Below are positions 7,721-15,311 of a stretch of DNA of 18,861 nucleotides, piece after piece. The notes beneath the pieces were generated by a model, which made no database searches, had not been told where the DNA came from, and was given only the letters and a program-made list of their open reading frames with translations. How positions within the stretch are numbered: the stretch's first letter is position 1; every line of letters starts with the position of its first letter. The position numbers and the translations under genes were made by a program. Origin of the DNA: Leptospirillum sp. (GTDB lineage Bacteria; Nitrospirota; Leptospirillia; Leptospirillales; Leptospirillaceae); assembly GCA_027343785.1 (NCBI GenBank), contig DAHWKF010000067.1:1-18861 (forward strand). Reading direction: 5' to 3'.

Positions 7721-8512
7721 TTACTTTCCTGCCGGGAGAGGCGGGGGAGAGGCCAAGGGAGGGGGCGGAGACGATTCTGTAGGATTCTGCTTCCGTATGT
7801 ATGCTTCAGCTTCTGATGCCCATGGAGAGCTGGGAAATTTTTTTTGCAGTTTCCGGTAGTTCAGGATGGCAAGCGCCGGCTGATTCAGGAGCTCATACAC
7901 TTTTCCGATATTGTAATATGCGGCGTCAGCCAAGGTTTTTCCCGGAAACTTGATCACCTTCTGAAACATGGCAAGGGCCTGGTCATACTGCTTTGTGGAC
8001 ATGAAGGTCACACCCAGGCTCTCATAATAAAACGGCAGGATCTTGGTGTCTCCGGAATTTTTCTCCAGCCCTTCATGCAACCAGTTGACGGCTTTCTGGG
8101 GCTGACCCAACTGATTCTGGATCGAAGCGAGAAAAAGCGGCGCCACCTTTGCGCTGGAGGAATCCGGGTATTTCTTGACGACATCCTCGAACAACAGATC
8201 GATCTTGTTCAAGTCGGAATTCTTGTCCTGCATGCTTTTGGAAAACATTTGTTCTGCCTGCGTTTCGAGAGCAGCCGCTTTCTGTTCCGTCTTTTTCTTG
8301 TCGGAATAGATATGCGCCACCAGACCCACCCCGGCCAAAACCACCAGCCCAACAATTCCGGCAACGATTAATGGGTTTTTCTTGCGGTCGTCAAGGAAGC
8401 CGGGAAGATGGCTTCCCGCACTTCCATTCGGGAATGCATGAGGGGTGTGCGGGACCGGAGAAGATGGTGCCGCAGGTTGACCTGGTCCTTTTTTCCTGAT
8501 TCTGTAGGCCAC
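7721..8512 (-). CDS. Membrane-anchored TPR protein
   Basis: The 263-residue product has a cytoplasmic, Pro-rich N-terminus of about 45 residues, a single transmembrane helix (NPLIVAGIVGLVVLAGVGLV, about residues 46-67) and a periplasmic region of tetratricopeptide-like helices, including SLGVTFMSTKQYDQALAMFQ and AYYNIGKVYELLNQPALAIL. It ends in a Pro-rich tail. The layout resembles YfgM-type periplasmic TPR proteins, but orthology is not claimed. I chose GTG 8512: AAAGG is eight bases upstream and it starts four bases after the ferredoxin stop. A longer TTG start at 8536 would overlap that gene. It probably scaffolds an envelope complex; a link to the upstream redox genes rests only on tight operon spacing. 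Confidence 0.8.
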   Translation of the reverse strand: MAYRIRKKGPGQPAAPSSPVPHTPHAFPNGSAGSHLPGFLDDRKKNPLIVAGIVGLVVLAGVGLVAHIYSDKKKTEQKAAALETQAEQMFSKSMQDKNSDLNKIDLLFEDVVKKYPDSSSAKVAPLFLASIQNQLGQPQKAVNWLHEGLEKNSGDTKILPFYYESLGVTFMSTKQYDQALAMFQKVIKFPGKTLADAAYYNIGKVYELLNQPALAILNYRKLQKKFPSSPWASEAEAYIRKQNPTESSPPPPLASPPPLPAGK

Positions 8513-8516
8513 GAAA

Positions 8517-8834
8517 TTAACCTTTCTTTTGATCAAACTGAAAGTGGAGGTGTCTGGGCAGGAGTGGCCTGTTATCCTTGATCTGGTCGATCAGGTTCCT
8601 GACGCCCGCCTCATCCATACCGGAAAACCATTTACCATCCGGATAGACCAGAACCATCGGTCCATATTCGCATTGGTCCAGACATCCGCTCTTGGTCACC
8701 ATTATGTCACGTTCCAGCCCCTGGGAAGCAACGTAAGTCTGGGCCAGAATCTTCAATTCTTCGTTCCCTTTTCCCAGGCACTTGTTCCCTGTACAGAAGA
8801 ACAGGTGATGGGTATATCGCAACAAGGTATCCAA
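8517..8834 (-). CDS. Thioredoxin-like 2Fe-2S ferredoxin
   Basis: The 105-residue product is a thioredoxin-fold 2Fe-2S protein of the type that forms the C-terminal half of NuoE. The four ligands are C14-x4-C19 in FFCTGNKCLGKG and C-x3-C in KSGCLDQCEYGP, followed by YPDGKWF, which is typical of this family. The helical N-terminal domain of true NuoE is missing. The start is TTG 8834 or one of the TTG codons at 8825 and 8822; none has a strong ribosome binding site. It lies between a NuoF-like gene (57 bp upstream) and a TPR gene (4 bp downstream). It probably takes electrons from, or gives them to, the NuoF-like flavoprotein; other partners are unknown. Confidence 0.87.
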   Translation of the reverse strand: MDTLLRYTHHLFFCTGNKCLGKGNEELKILAQTYVASQGLERDIMVTKSGCLDQCEYGPMVLVYPDGKWFSGMDEAGVRNLIDQIKDNRPLLPRHLHFQFDQKKG

Positions 8835-8891
8835 TGATCTGCTTTCTGTTTCCGATCCGGTTATCCGGAAGGCCCCAAGATCAGGGAGGGG

Positions 8892-10259
8892 TCAGCCCGG
8901 GATTTCCGCAACATCCCGGGGAAGAACTTTCTGGTACAACGGTGTCCGATGAAGTCTGCGACACCCCTTGTCATCCAGATGGGACTGGAATTCTTCCGGA
9001 AAATGGCGGACCAAAGTTTCGAGTGAATAGGCCGAAGCCGTTATGAGGCCACAGTTCCCCCGCCCCTTGATCATTTCAGAGATCCGCAGGATTCTTTGAA
9101 CATGATCTCTTGAAGCTTTTCCGTCTTCAAAGAGATCCAGGAGCTGGTGCAGATTTTCCGTACCCATCCGGCAGGGCGGGCATTGTCCGCAGGACCCTTT
9201 TTCATAAAAATCCGCAAAATCCCTTGCCGTGGCGACTGGACAATCCTTGTCCGAAAGAACTATCACGCCACCGGATCCGATTCCGGACCCGAGACTCCTG
9301 AGCGCGTCATAGTCCAGCGGCACATCCAGATCCTTGGCAGGCAAAACCCCGAAAGACGGTCCTCCAGGATAGAAACTCGCAATCGTTTCTCCAGGAGGCG
9401 CCCCTCCTGCATAGTTTTCGACGAGAACGCGCAGGGGAGTTCCCAAAGGAAGCTCCACCACTATGGGTCGCATGACGGAACCGGTGACGGAAAACACCAT
9501 TGTGCCGGGACTCTTTGGAAGGCCCCTTTTTTTGAACCACGACGGACCATGCCGAAAAATATGGGAAACATGGGCGTACGTCTCGACGTTGTTGACGACG
9601 GTAGGGCAGTTGTAAAGACCCCGGTCAGTCGGGTATCCGGGAGGTTTCGGCCGGGGCTTCGGAAGTCGGCCTTCCAGTGATTCGAGCAGGGCGGTTTCCT
9701 CTCCGGCAATGTAAGCGCTGGGACCAACAAATATTTCCAGGTCGAGGGAAAAAGGGGACCCCAGAATCCCGCTCCCGAGATATCCGGCCTCCCTGGCTTC
9801 ATCGCGGGCCCTCACGAGAGCATCGATACCGGAGGGGAAACTGTCTTTCACGAACAGGAAAGCTTTTTGGGCCCCCACCGCGAAGGACGCGATGATCATG
9901 CCCTCAAGAATCTGGTGCGGGTTCGTTTCGATCAGGAAATGATCCTTGTGGCTTCCTGGCTCGCCTTCACTTCCATTGGCAACAACATACTTTTCCCTGA
10001 TGCGGTGACCTGCGACCTTTTCCCATTTGACGGCCGTCGGGAATCCGCTTCCTCCCCGACCCCGGAGGCCAGCCTCCTTCAGCTCCTCTATTGTTTCCCG
10101 AGAAGAAAGGGTGGAAAGAACCCTTTCGAGTCCCCCATAGCCCCCTTGCGCCAGATAGGTTTGAATCCCGGTCCCTCCGTCGATGATTTCCTTCCGGATG
10201 AGAACAGGGTCGGGTCCGATGCAATAAGGAACCCCGTGCAACAGAGATGCCGCTTCCAA
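8892..10259 (-). CDS. NuoF-like NADH-binding FMN/4Fe-4S flavoprotein
   Basis: The 455-residue protein belongs to the complex I 51-kDa (NuoF/HoxF) family. It has the NADH glycine motif GRGGSGFPT (67-75), the FMN segment NGSEGEPGSHKD (95-106), GEETALLESLEG (186-197), a SLBB region (about 255-305) and the N3-type 4Fe-4S site C357-x2-C360-x2-C363 with C403. The start is TTG 10259, with AAGGAGG five to six bases upstream. The FMN segment differs from the NADE.EPGT form usual in complex I NuoF, which suggests a separate diaphorase subfamily. A Trx-like ferredoxin gene follows, but no NuoE, NuoG or membrane subunits are present. It probably moves electrons between NAD(H), FMN and ferredoxin. In an iron oxidiser the physiological direction is an open question. 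Confidence 0.88.
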   Translation of the reverse strand: MEAASLLHGVPYCIGPDPVLIRKEIIDGGTGIQTYLAQGGYGGLERVLSTLSSRETIEELKEAGLRGRGGSGFPTAVKWEKVAGHRIREKYVVANGSEGEPGSHKDHFLIETNPHQILEGMIIASFAVGAQKAFLFVKDSFPSGIDALVRARDEAREAGYLGSGILGSPFSLDLEIFVGPSAYIAGEETALLESLEGRLPKPRPKPPGYPTDRGLYNCPTVVNNVETYAHVSHIFRHGPSWFKKRGLPKSPGTMVFSVTGSVMRPIVVELPLGTPLRVLVENYAGGAPPGETIASFYPGGPSFGVLPAKDLDVPLDYDALRSLGSGIGSGGVIVLSDKDCPVATARDFADFYEKGSCGQCPPCRMGTENLHQLLDLFEDGKASRDHVQRILRISEMIKGRGNCGLITASAYSLETLVRHFPEEFQSHLDDKGCRRLHRTPLYQKVLPRDVAEIPG

Positions 10260-10293
10260 AAATTCCTCCTTGAAGATGGCCGCTAATCTATCA

Positions 10294-10323
10294 ATACTAA
10301 GGTATTTGAATAATGTGGGTCAA
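10294..10323 (-). promoter_or_regulatory. Promoter of the NuoF-like operon
   Basis: On the minus strand TTGACC (10318-10323) is followed after 18 bases by TAGTAT (10294-10299). The predicted start near 10287 leaves a leader of about 28 bases ending in the AAGGAGG site before TTG 10259. Confidence 0.55.
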
Positions 10324-10357
10324 ATAAAACCCTCCTGTGTTTGAAGGGTTTTTATTT
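10322..10357. terminator. Terminator-like hairpin between divergent promoters
   Basis: AAATAAAACCCT (10322-10333) and AGGGTTTTTATTT (10345-10357) form a 12-bp stem with one bulged T and an 11-base loop. T-rich arms occur on both strands, as in bidirectional terminators. It lies between two divergent promoters and touches the -35 of the NuoF-like operon, so neither neighbouring transcript should contain it. Its role is unclear; it could also be a protein-binding inverted repeat. Confidence 0.5.
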
Positions 10358-10393
10358 CCCCGCATCAATATTTTCTGGCCAGGACAAAAATGT

Positions 10394-10422
10394 TTGCATT
10401 TCGTCTTTTGGACTGCCAAAAT
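10394..10422 (+). promoter_or_regulatory. Candidate promoter of purEK
   Basis: TTGCAT (10394-10399) and CAAAAT (10417-10422) are separated by 17 bases. The predicted start lies about 65 bases before purE. Both hexamers are imperfect. No PurR-like or purine-riboswitch sequence is evident. Confidence 0.35.
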
Positions 10423-10492
10423 CCTCAGATCTTTTCCGGAAAGAGAATAACCCCATTCTCTCCTCCCATCCTGATGTTACGAGGTATGAAAC

Positions 10493-11002
10493 ATGGACCG
10501 TCAATCCCCCCCGCTTGTAGGCGTCGTCATGGGCAGCTCAAGCGACTGGAAAATCATGAAAAAGGCTTCCGAGTGTCTTGAGTCGTTTGGTATCCCCCAT
10601 GAATCCCGGGTCGTCTCGGCGCACCGGACACCGGATCTGTTGTTCGAATATGCCCAGAATGCCCAGAACAGGGGGTTGAAGGTCCTGATTGCCGGTGCCG
10701 GAGGGGCGGCCCATCTCCCTGGCATGCTGGCGTCGAAAACAACACTGCCTGTTCTGGGAGTTCCGATCCCTTCCACGGTGCTGAACGGTCTGGATTCACT
10801 CTTGTCGATCGTCCGGATGCCGACAGGCATGCCGGTCGGAACACTGGCGATCGGGGAATCCGGCGCTGAGAACGCGGCTCTTCTGGCCATCCGGATATTG
10901 TCTTTATCAGACAAGACCCTCTCCGACGAACTGGAAAAATATCGAGACTCTCTCCGGGAAAAAGTCCTGTCCACCGACCTCCAGAAAGAAAGTCAGAAAT
11001 GA
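10493..11002 (+). CDS. purE: N5-carboxyaminoimidazole ribonucleotide mutase
   Basis: Class I PurE converts N5-CAIR to CAIR in de novo purine synthesis. The 169-residue protein has GSSSDW (14-19) for phosphate binding, SAHRTP (42-47) with the catalytic histidine H44, AGAGGAAHLPGM near residue 68, and the MPTGMPVGT segment followed by IGESGAENAALLA. Length and motif order are normal. GAGG lies eight bases before ATG 10493. It is the first gene of a two-gene operon; its stop overlaps the purK start in ATGA, which suggests translational coupling. Confidence 0.97.
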   Translation: MDRQSPPLVGVVMGSSSDWKIMKKASECLESFGIPHESRVVSAHRTPDLLFEYAQNAQNRGLKVLIAGAGGAAHLPGMLASKTTLPVLGVPIPSTVLNGLDSLLSIVRMPTGMPVGTLAIGESGAENAALLAIRILSLSDKTLSDELEKYRDSLREKVLSTDLQKESQK

Positions 11003-12132
11003 TTCTCCCTGGGGCGACGCTGGGTGTGCTTGGCGGAGGCCAGCTGGGACGCATGTTTGCCATGTCGGCAAGGTCCATGGGTTATCGGGTTGTGACATGG
11101 GACCCGGATCCCCATTGCCCCGCGAAAGATTTTTCTTCCTTCCACCTGTCAGCCGGATTCGAAGATGAAGACGCTGTCAGGTACTGTCTGGACAACATGG
11201 ATGCAGTGACAACGGAATTTGAAAATGTTCCAGCAAAGACACTTGAAAGGCTTTCCGAAAAACTCATCGTCACCCCTCCCGCAAAAGGTGTGGGCATATG
11301 CCAGGATCGGATCCGGGAAAAGACCTTTCTCTCAGGGCTGGGTTTTCCCGTCCCGGAATTTTTTCCCGTTACACAGAAAAAGGATATTGATTCGATCCCA
11401 CCGGGGTTTCCTTTTCCCGCGCTTCTGAAAAGAAGCCGTCTCGGATATGACGGGAAGGGACAAATGCCCGTCGGTACCCCCGACGAAGCCGCCTCGATCT
11501 TTTCCGCATGGGGGGGTGTGCCATGCATCCTGGAAGAACGCGTTCTTTTTGACAAGGAAATCTCTGTCATCCTGGCAAGGAACAGGTCAGGCGCCATCCG
11601 TTATTTTCCTGTTTCAGAAAACAGACACAGGCAGGGGGTTCTGGAAATATCGGTTGCTCCGGCCAGGATACGAGAGGCCTTGGCCAAAAAAGCTATGGAA
11701 ATCGCGGGATCCGTCGCAGAAAAGATGGAATATAGCGGGATTCTGGCTGTCGAACTGTTCTTGCTTCACGACGGCCGTTTTCTGGTCAACGAGCTTGCAC
11801 CCCGACCCCATAATAGCGGTCATTTTACCCTGGACGCCTGTCTGACGAGCCAGTTCGAGCAACAGGTTCGGGTCCTGTGCGACATTCCGATGGGTGATTC
11901 GGCGCTTTCCATGCCGGCAGCGATGGGAAACCTGATGGGAGATCTGTGGACAAAAGGTGAACCGGACTGGGACATACTTCTGGAAAATCCCCGCCTGAAA
12001 TTGCATTTGTACGGAAAATCGTCACCCCGGCCTGGTCGTAAAATGGGACATTTCACCATTTTGGGCAACCACCCTGATGATGCGTACGAAGAAGCCCTTG
12101 TTCTTCTCCAACGCCTTCAATCCCCTCTTTAA
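10999..12132 (+). CDS. purK: N5-carboxyaminoimidazole ribonucleotide synthase
   Basis: This ATP-grasp enzyme carboxylates AIR with bicarbonate and ATP to give N5-CAIR, the substrate of the PurE encoded just upstream. The 377-residue protein starts with the preATP-grasp Rossmann motif GVLGGGQLGRM (9-19). It continues with TTEFENVP, LKRSRLGYDGKG in the ATP-grasp domain, EISVILARN, and the C-terminal NELAPRPHNSGHFTLDAC, which carries metal/ATP ligands. Length is normal for bacterial PurK. It overlaps purE by 4 bp. A weak TCCCCT/AGGGGA repeat (12121-12139) spans the stop but has no T run, so I do not call a terminator. The gene converges with the DsbA-like gene 28 bp away. Confidence 0.97.
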   Translation: MILPGATLGVLGGGQLGRMFAMSARSMGYRVVTWDPDPHCPAKDFSSFHLSAGFEDEDAVRYCLDNMDAVTTEFENVPAKTLERLSEKLIVTPPAKGVGICQDRIREKTFLSGLGFPVPEFFPVTQKKDIDSIPPGFPFPALLKRSRLGYDGKGQMPVGTPDEAASIFSAWGGVPCILEERVLFDKEISVILARNRSGAIRYFPVSENRHRQGVLEISVAPARIREALAKKAMEIAGSVAEKMEYSGILAVELFLLHDGRFLVNELAPRPHNSGHFTLDACLTSQFEQQVRVLCDIPMGDSALSMPAAMGNLMGDLWTKGEPDWDILLENPRLKLHLYGKSSPRPGRKMGHFTILGNHPDDAYEEALVLLQRLQSPL

Positions 12133-12160
12133 AAGGGGAGATCCGGGGAAAGCCGTTTTG

Positions 12161-12826
12161 TCAGGCCTCCCTCAAAAGAACTTCCCCTGCGTGTATATAG
12201 AGCTCGGGATCCATCAAACCTCCTATAAAGACCCTGTCTCCCCCACTGTTTCTCAAAACCAGCGTCGGACGGGTCTCTACCCCTTCCAGTCTTGCCAGTC
12301 CACCATCCTCGGACAATAGAGCCTTGTTTTCTTCGGTATTGACCATGGACTTCAGACGGAGAGGGTCCAACCCAACTGTATGCGACATCCCCTCGAGAAC
12401 GGAAACTTCTCCAATGTTTCTGGCGTCTACAAACAAGGTCTTTCTCATCAGGGAAAGAAAAAGATCTCCTTTGGAAGGATCGATCGACTGGGCGGCCTTG
12501 ACCCACAGACAGGCATCCTCAGAGGAGTGGGGAACCGCTCCTTTTTTCCAGGCCTCTGAACTGATCGGCTTTCCTGTAGCCAGCGATACCTTGTCAACTT
12601 TCGCGGCGAACTCGGCCGGCAAAGCCATCCCGTGGTGTTCCAGAAAACGGTCAAGATTCCGGTAAAGGGGCAACATCCTGTTCTCAAAAATCATGCGCCC
12701 GGAGAAATGATGACGGAATATCCCGATCGCTTCTTCGGCAGCAAAGCTCCACGAACAAACCGGATCCGTAAACCACCTTGCATGCAACAAGTCTTTTGAA
12801 AACTCCGGCATCTTGTTTTGGCTCAT
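12161..12826 (-). CDS. DsbA-family thioredoxin-fold protein with CxxS site
   Basis: This 221-residue protein has the DsbA/FrnE-type fold: a first strand with WFTDPVCSWSF, a long helical insertion and a C-terminal RPTLVLRN carrying the expected cis-proline. The usual DPxCxWCW signature reads DPVCSWS, so the second active-site cysteine is replaced by serine (C24-x2-S27). A disulfide-forming reaction at this site is therefore not possible. Reduction by a monothiol route, isomerisation or a pure adaptor role (as in SpxH/YjbH-like members) remain options. No signal peptide is seen, so it is probably cytoplasmic. The start is ATG 12826 with GGGAGG five to six bases upstream. It is the last gene of the cyclase operon, 34 bp after the TPR lipoprotein. 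Confidence 0.78.
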   Translation of the reverse strand: MSQNKMPEFSKDLLHARWFTDPVCSWSFAAEEAIGIFRHHFSGRMIFENRMLPLYRNLDRFLEHHGMALPAEFAAKVDKVSLATGKPISSEAWKKGAVPHSSEDACLWVKAAQSIDPSKGDLFLSLMRKTLFVDARNIGEVSVLEGMSHTVGLDPLRLKSMVNTEENKALLSEDGGLARLEGVETRPTLVLRNSGGDRVFIGGLMDPELYIHAGEVLLREA

Positions 12827-12860
12827 CGAATCCTCCCGTCCGGGTTAATAATGATGGTGT

Positions 12861-13739
12861 TTATTTGCCGATGTTCTGCCCACCGGGAGAACCTTTCACT
12901 TGTTCTTGTTCCTGTTCTATTTTCTGCAGTTTTTCCAGAAGATTCTGGGCCTTATGGATATTTTCCAGTAGGCTTTTGTCCTCAGGGCGGATCTCCTGAG
13001 CCCTTTTCCAGAAATAGATGGCCTTGTGAAGGTTTTGATCAGCAAAAGCCTGATAACCTTTTTCCGTCCATTTTTTCGCCTGTAGACCCAAAAGTGTCTT
13101 AAGGGAAAGGGCCTCGGGATCGACTGGCTTGAGGACGAATGCCTTTTTCAGATCCAGCATTGCATAATGGAATTTTTCTTCCGATATTCTTCTTTTTGTG
13201 AGATGGATATAGGCATCAAACAACACGCCTTTTTTCTCTTCCTTGTCCAAAAGGTCGTTCATCGTCGATTGCTTTATTGCGAGGAGTTCCTGATTTTCGC
13301 CGATCTCCCTTTCCAGAAATTTTTTGAACAGGCTGGTGGTGAGGGAAGGCGGTGGGGTTGTCAAAAATTCGGGGGAGCGCTTGAACACCGCTTCAAGCAG
13401 GAAGGACGCGTCGTCGGCATGCCCGGAGCGTTCAAGAGACTTGGCCCGGTCGATATCAAACAAGCTCCATCTTTTCAAGATGCGGGTTTCCCAGAGATTC
13501 CGCTCTCGGACGTTCCGGGTTTTTTCCAGTTCTGCAAGGGCCTGGGGAAAATTGCCTTCTTTTTCATCCTGCCGGATTTTGATGACCCAGTCCGGTGCAG
13601 GACTGACTTTTTTTGCTAACCGGTGATGGGCGGGAGGTGGTGCAGTTGTCTCCAGACAACCCGAAAAGAAAAGTCCAAAACAGGCGAGAAGAGAAAGCCT
13701 TGCGAAGAAAAAAGGGGAGGGCGCTTTCAGATCATCCAA
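12861..13739 (-). CDS. TPR-containing lipoprotein
   Basis: The product has a lipoprotein signal sequence (LSLLACFGLFFSGC, lipidated C28 with this start), a Pro-rich linker and a helical region. The region contains tetratricopeptide-like units, for example GNFPQALAELEKT, FHYAMLDLKKAFVLKP and QNLHKAIYFWKRAQEIRPED, and a Gln/Glu-rich C-terminal coiled coil. I prefer TTG 13739, which has AAGGA about ten bases upstream and places the signal sequence at the N-terminus (292 residues). An ATG at 13823 would give 320 residues but has no ribosome binding site and would push the signal sequence to residue 40. It follows the cyclase and precedes the DsbA-like gene on the same strand. It is probably envelope-anchored; its function is unknown. 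Confidence 0.75.
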   Translation of the reverse strand: MDDLKAPSPFFFARLSLLACFGLFFSGCLETTAPPPAHHRLAKKVSPAPDWVIKIRQDEKEGNFPQALAELEKTRNVRERNLWETRILKRWSLFDIDRAKSLERSGHADDASFLLEAVFKRSPEFLTTPPPSLTTSLFKKFLEREIGENQELLAIKQSTMNDLLDKEEKKGVLFDAYIHLTKRRISEEKFHYAMLDLKKAFVLKPVDPEALSLKTLLGLQAKKWTEKGYQAFADQNLHKAIYFWKRAQEIRPEDKSLLENIHKAQNLLEKLQKIEQEQEQVKGSPGGQNIGK

Positions 13740-13829
13740 CAGACATGTTTCCTTAGTGGGCTGTGAACGGCAGGAAGTGAGTGACCATAACTGATTCCCG
13801 ACCGGAGAGTGTCCTCCGGACATAGAGAT

Positions 13830-15296
13830 TCATTTTTTTCCGATGAGCCTGCATACATGCACTTCCTTGTCCAGACCCTTGATCGGAATCGGATACCCTT
13901 CCGAAAAGGAAAACAGGTGTTTGACCCTTGAGGACAAATCCTGGCTGACCAGAATTTCCGATGGCTGGGCCAAAGCTTCAAGCCGTGAGGCCACGTTGAC
14001 CGTTTGTCCTACAACAGTATACTCCATTCTCATCCCGGACCCTATATTTCCGACAATGCCGTCACCGGCATGGACCCCAATTCCGAAATCCGCTACAGGC
14101 AACCCTCTTTCCATCCGGTTTTTCGAACAGATCCTCACCTCTTCCCGAAGAGCCAGCGCACATTCCAGCGCGACCCGCGGATGTTCGGGAAGGAACTCGG
14201 GGATCCCGAACACGGCCATGAAACCGTCTCCCATGATATTGTTGACCGACCCCTGGAAATCAAGGATAACCCTGATGAGTGAGCCATAATATTCGTTCAG
14301 GATGGCAACGGTCTGTTCCGGAGACAAGATGTTGGACAACCGAGTGAAATCCCTGATATCGGCAAAAAGGACCACGACCTCCTGCCTGATTCCACCCAGG
14401 TGTATGAGATCCGGGTTGAGAATGATCCTTTCAGCCATGTCGTGTGAAACATAACGGATCAGGGCATTTTGCAGAAGCTCCTTGTGATGAAGCTCCTTGA
14501 CCATCTGGTTGAACCCCTCCGTCAGGTCTCCCAATTCATCCCTGGAGGAAGGGACCAGTTGTATGGAGTAGTCCCCCCCCATCAGCGACTCTGTTGCCTG
14601 ATGCAATGTTTTGATCGGCCGGGTCAGGAACCTGGATAGCAGGAAGGCTCCCCCGAGAGAAAGAATCAAACCAGCCATTCCCAGAACCAGAAACGACGAG
14701 AGAATTTCCTTCCGGATGGTCCGATAGGGCTTGTCAGAAAACACTATAGAAATCGTTCCGATGGGAACTTTGCCGAAAAAGACGGTTTTGCTCGCCAGCG
14801 CATAATTCAGGTCATTGAAATGATGAAAAAAAATCTTGTCTCCCTGCCTGAGGGAGGGAAGTGTTTTCAGAATCTCGGGATTCCGGGCGTTGAGGGAGTC
14901 TCCCAAAAGCTTTCCATCCTTCCCTCTCACGAAAATCTCTTTCACCCCGTTCTGCAGAGAAAAGGTTCTGAGCAAATCGTTGATTGTCAACTGGTCGTCA
15001 CCCAGAACAGGGATAGCGACTGCGTGTGCCAACTGATCCAGAACCAGACGGCTCTCATTTTTCAAAATAAGAGTCACGCGTCTGACCATCTCCTTTTCAA
15101 GGAGCCAGTATCCTCCGACAAGAGAAATGAGGGAGACAGCCGAGGAAAGAAGAAAAATTTTTAGAAAGAGCCCTATGCGAAATGCTTTGCCCAATGGTAA
15201 GCCTGCAATCTTGTGGTAGGGGAGAAACCTGTGCGCGGGATGGAAGCCATCGAGTATAATGGACGGGAAGAAAACCCAGTTCCATCCTTTATTCAT
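13830..15296 (-). CDS. Membrane class III adenylate/guanylate cyclase with HAMP domain
   Basis: This inner-membrane receptor cyclase has TM1 (about residues 38-66), a periplasmic sensor of about 130 residues without a recognised family, TM2 (about 199-222), HAMP (about 223-272) and a C-terminal class III cyclase domain (about 304-475). Metal-binding aspartates are D313 and D316? in FADIRDF, and the transition-state Asn434 and Arg438 occur in TVNVASRLE. The adenine-specifying Lys and Asp are replaced by Asn353 (VNNIMGD) and Gln431 (VVGQTVN). It should be catalytically competent, but its nucleotide specificity is uncertain. I chose ATG 15296; TTG 15326 and TTG 15194 (with AGG seven bases upstream, clear of the divergent promoter) are alternatives. 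It leads an operon with a TPR lipoprotein and a DsbA-like gene. Its product may feed the Crp-family protein at 4947. Confidence 0.88.
   Translation of the reverse strand: MNKGWNWVFFPSIILDGFHPAHRFLPYHKIAGLPLGKAFRIGLFLKIFLLSSAVSLISLVGGYWLLEKEMVRRVTLILKNESRLVLDQLAHAVAIPVLGDDQLTINDLLRTFSLQNGVKEIFVRGKDGKLLGDSLNARNPEILKTLPSLRQGDKIFFHHFNDLNYALASKTVFFGKVPIGTISIVFSDKPYRTIRKEILSSFLVLGMAGLILSLGGAFLLSRFLTRPIKTLHQATESLMGGDYSIQLVPSSRDELGDLTEGFNQMVKELHHKELLQNALIRYVSHDMAERIILNPDLIHLGGIRQEVVVLFADIRDFTRLSNILSPEQTVAILNEYYGSLIRVILDFQGSVNNIMGDGFMAVFGIPEFLPEHPRVALECALALREEVRICSKNRMERGLPVADFGIGVHAGDGIVGNIGSGMRMEYTVVGQTVNVASRLEALAQPSEILVSQDLSSRVKHLFSFSEGYPIPIKGLDKEVHVCRLIGKK
15255..15260 (+). promoter_or_regulatory. 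Candidate -10 for the degenerate-GGDEF gene
   Basis: Perfect TATAAT, 52 bases before ATG 15312. No good -35 is present at 16-18 bases. The same bases offer TATACT on the opposite strand (15253-15258), so this could serve both divergent genes if the cyclase starts at TTG 15194. Confidence 0.35.
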
Positions 15297-15311
15297 AAGC
15301 CTAGTAGAAAG

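Noticed and set aside
11082..11597. 171-codon minus-strand frame inside purK
   Set aside because: It is a shadow of purK, which is fully supported by its ATP-grasp motifs.
12121..12139. TCCCCT/AGGGGA hairpin at the purK stop
   Set aside because: Only six pairs, no following T run on either strand, and it overlaps the stop codon, so it is not a convincing terminator.
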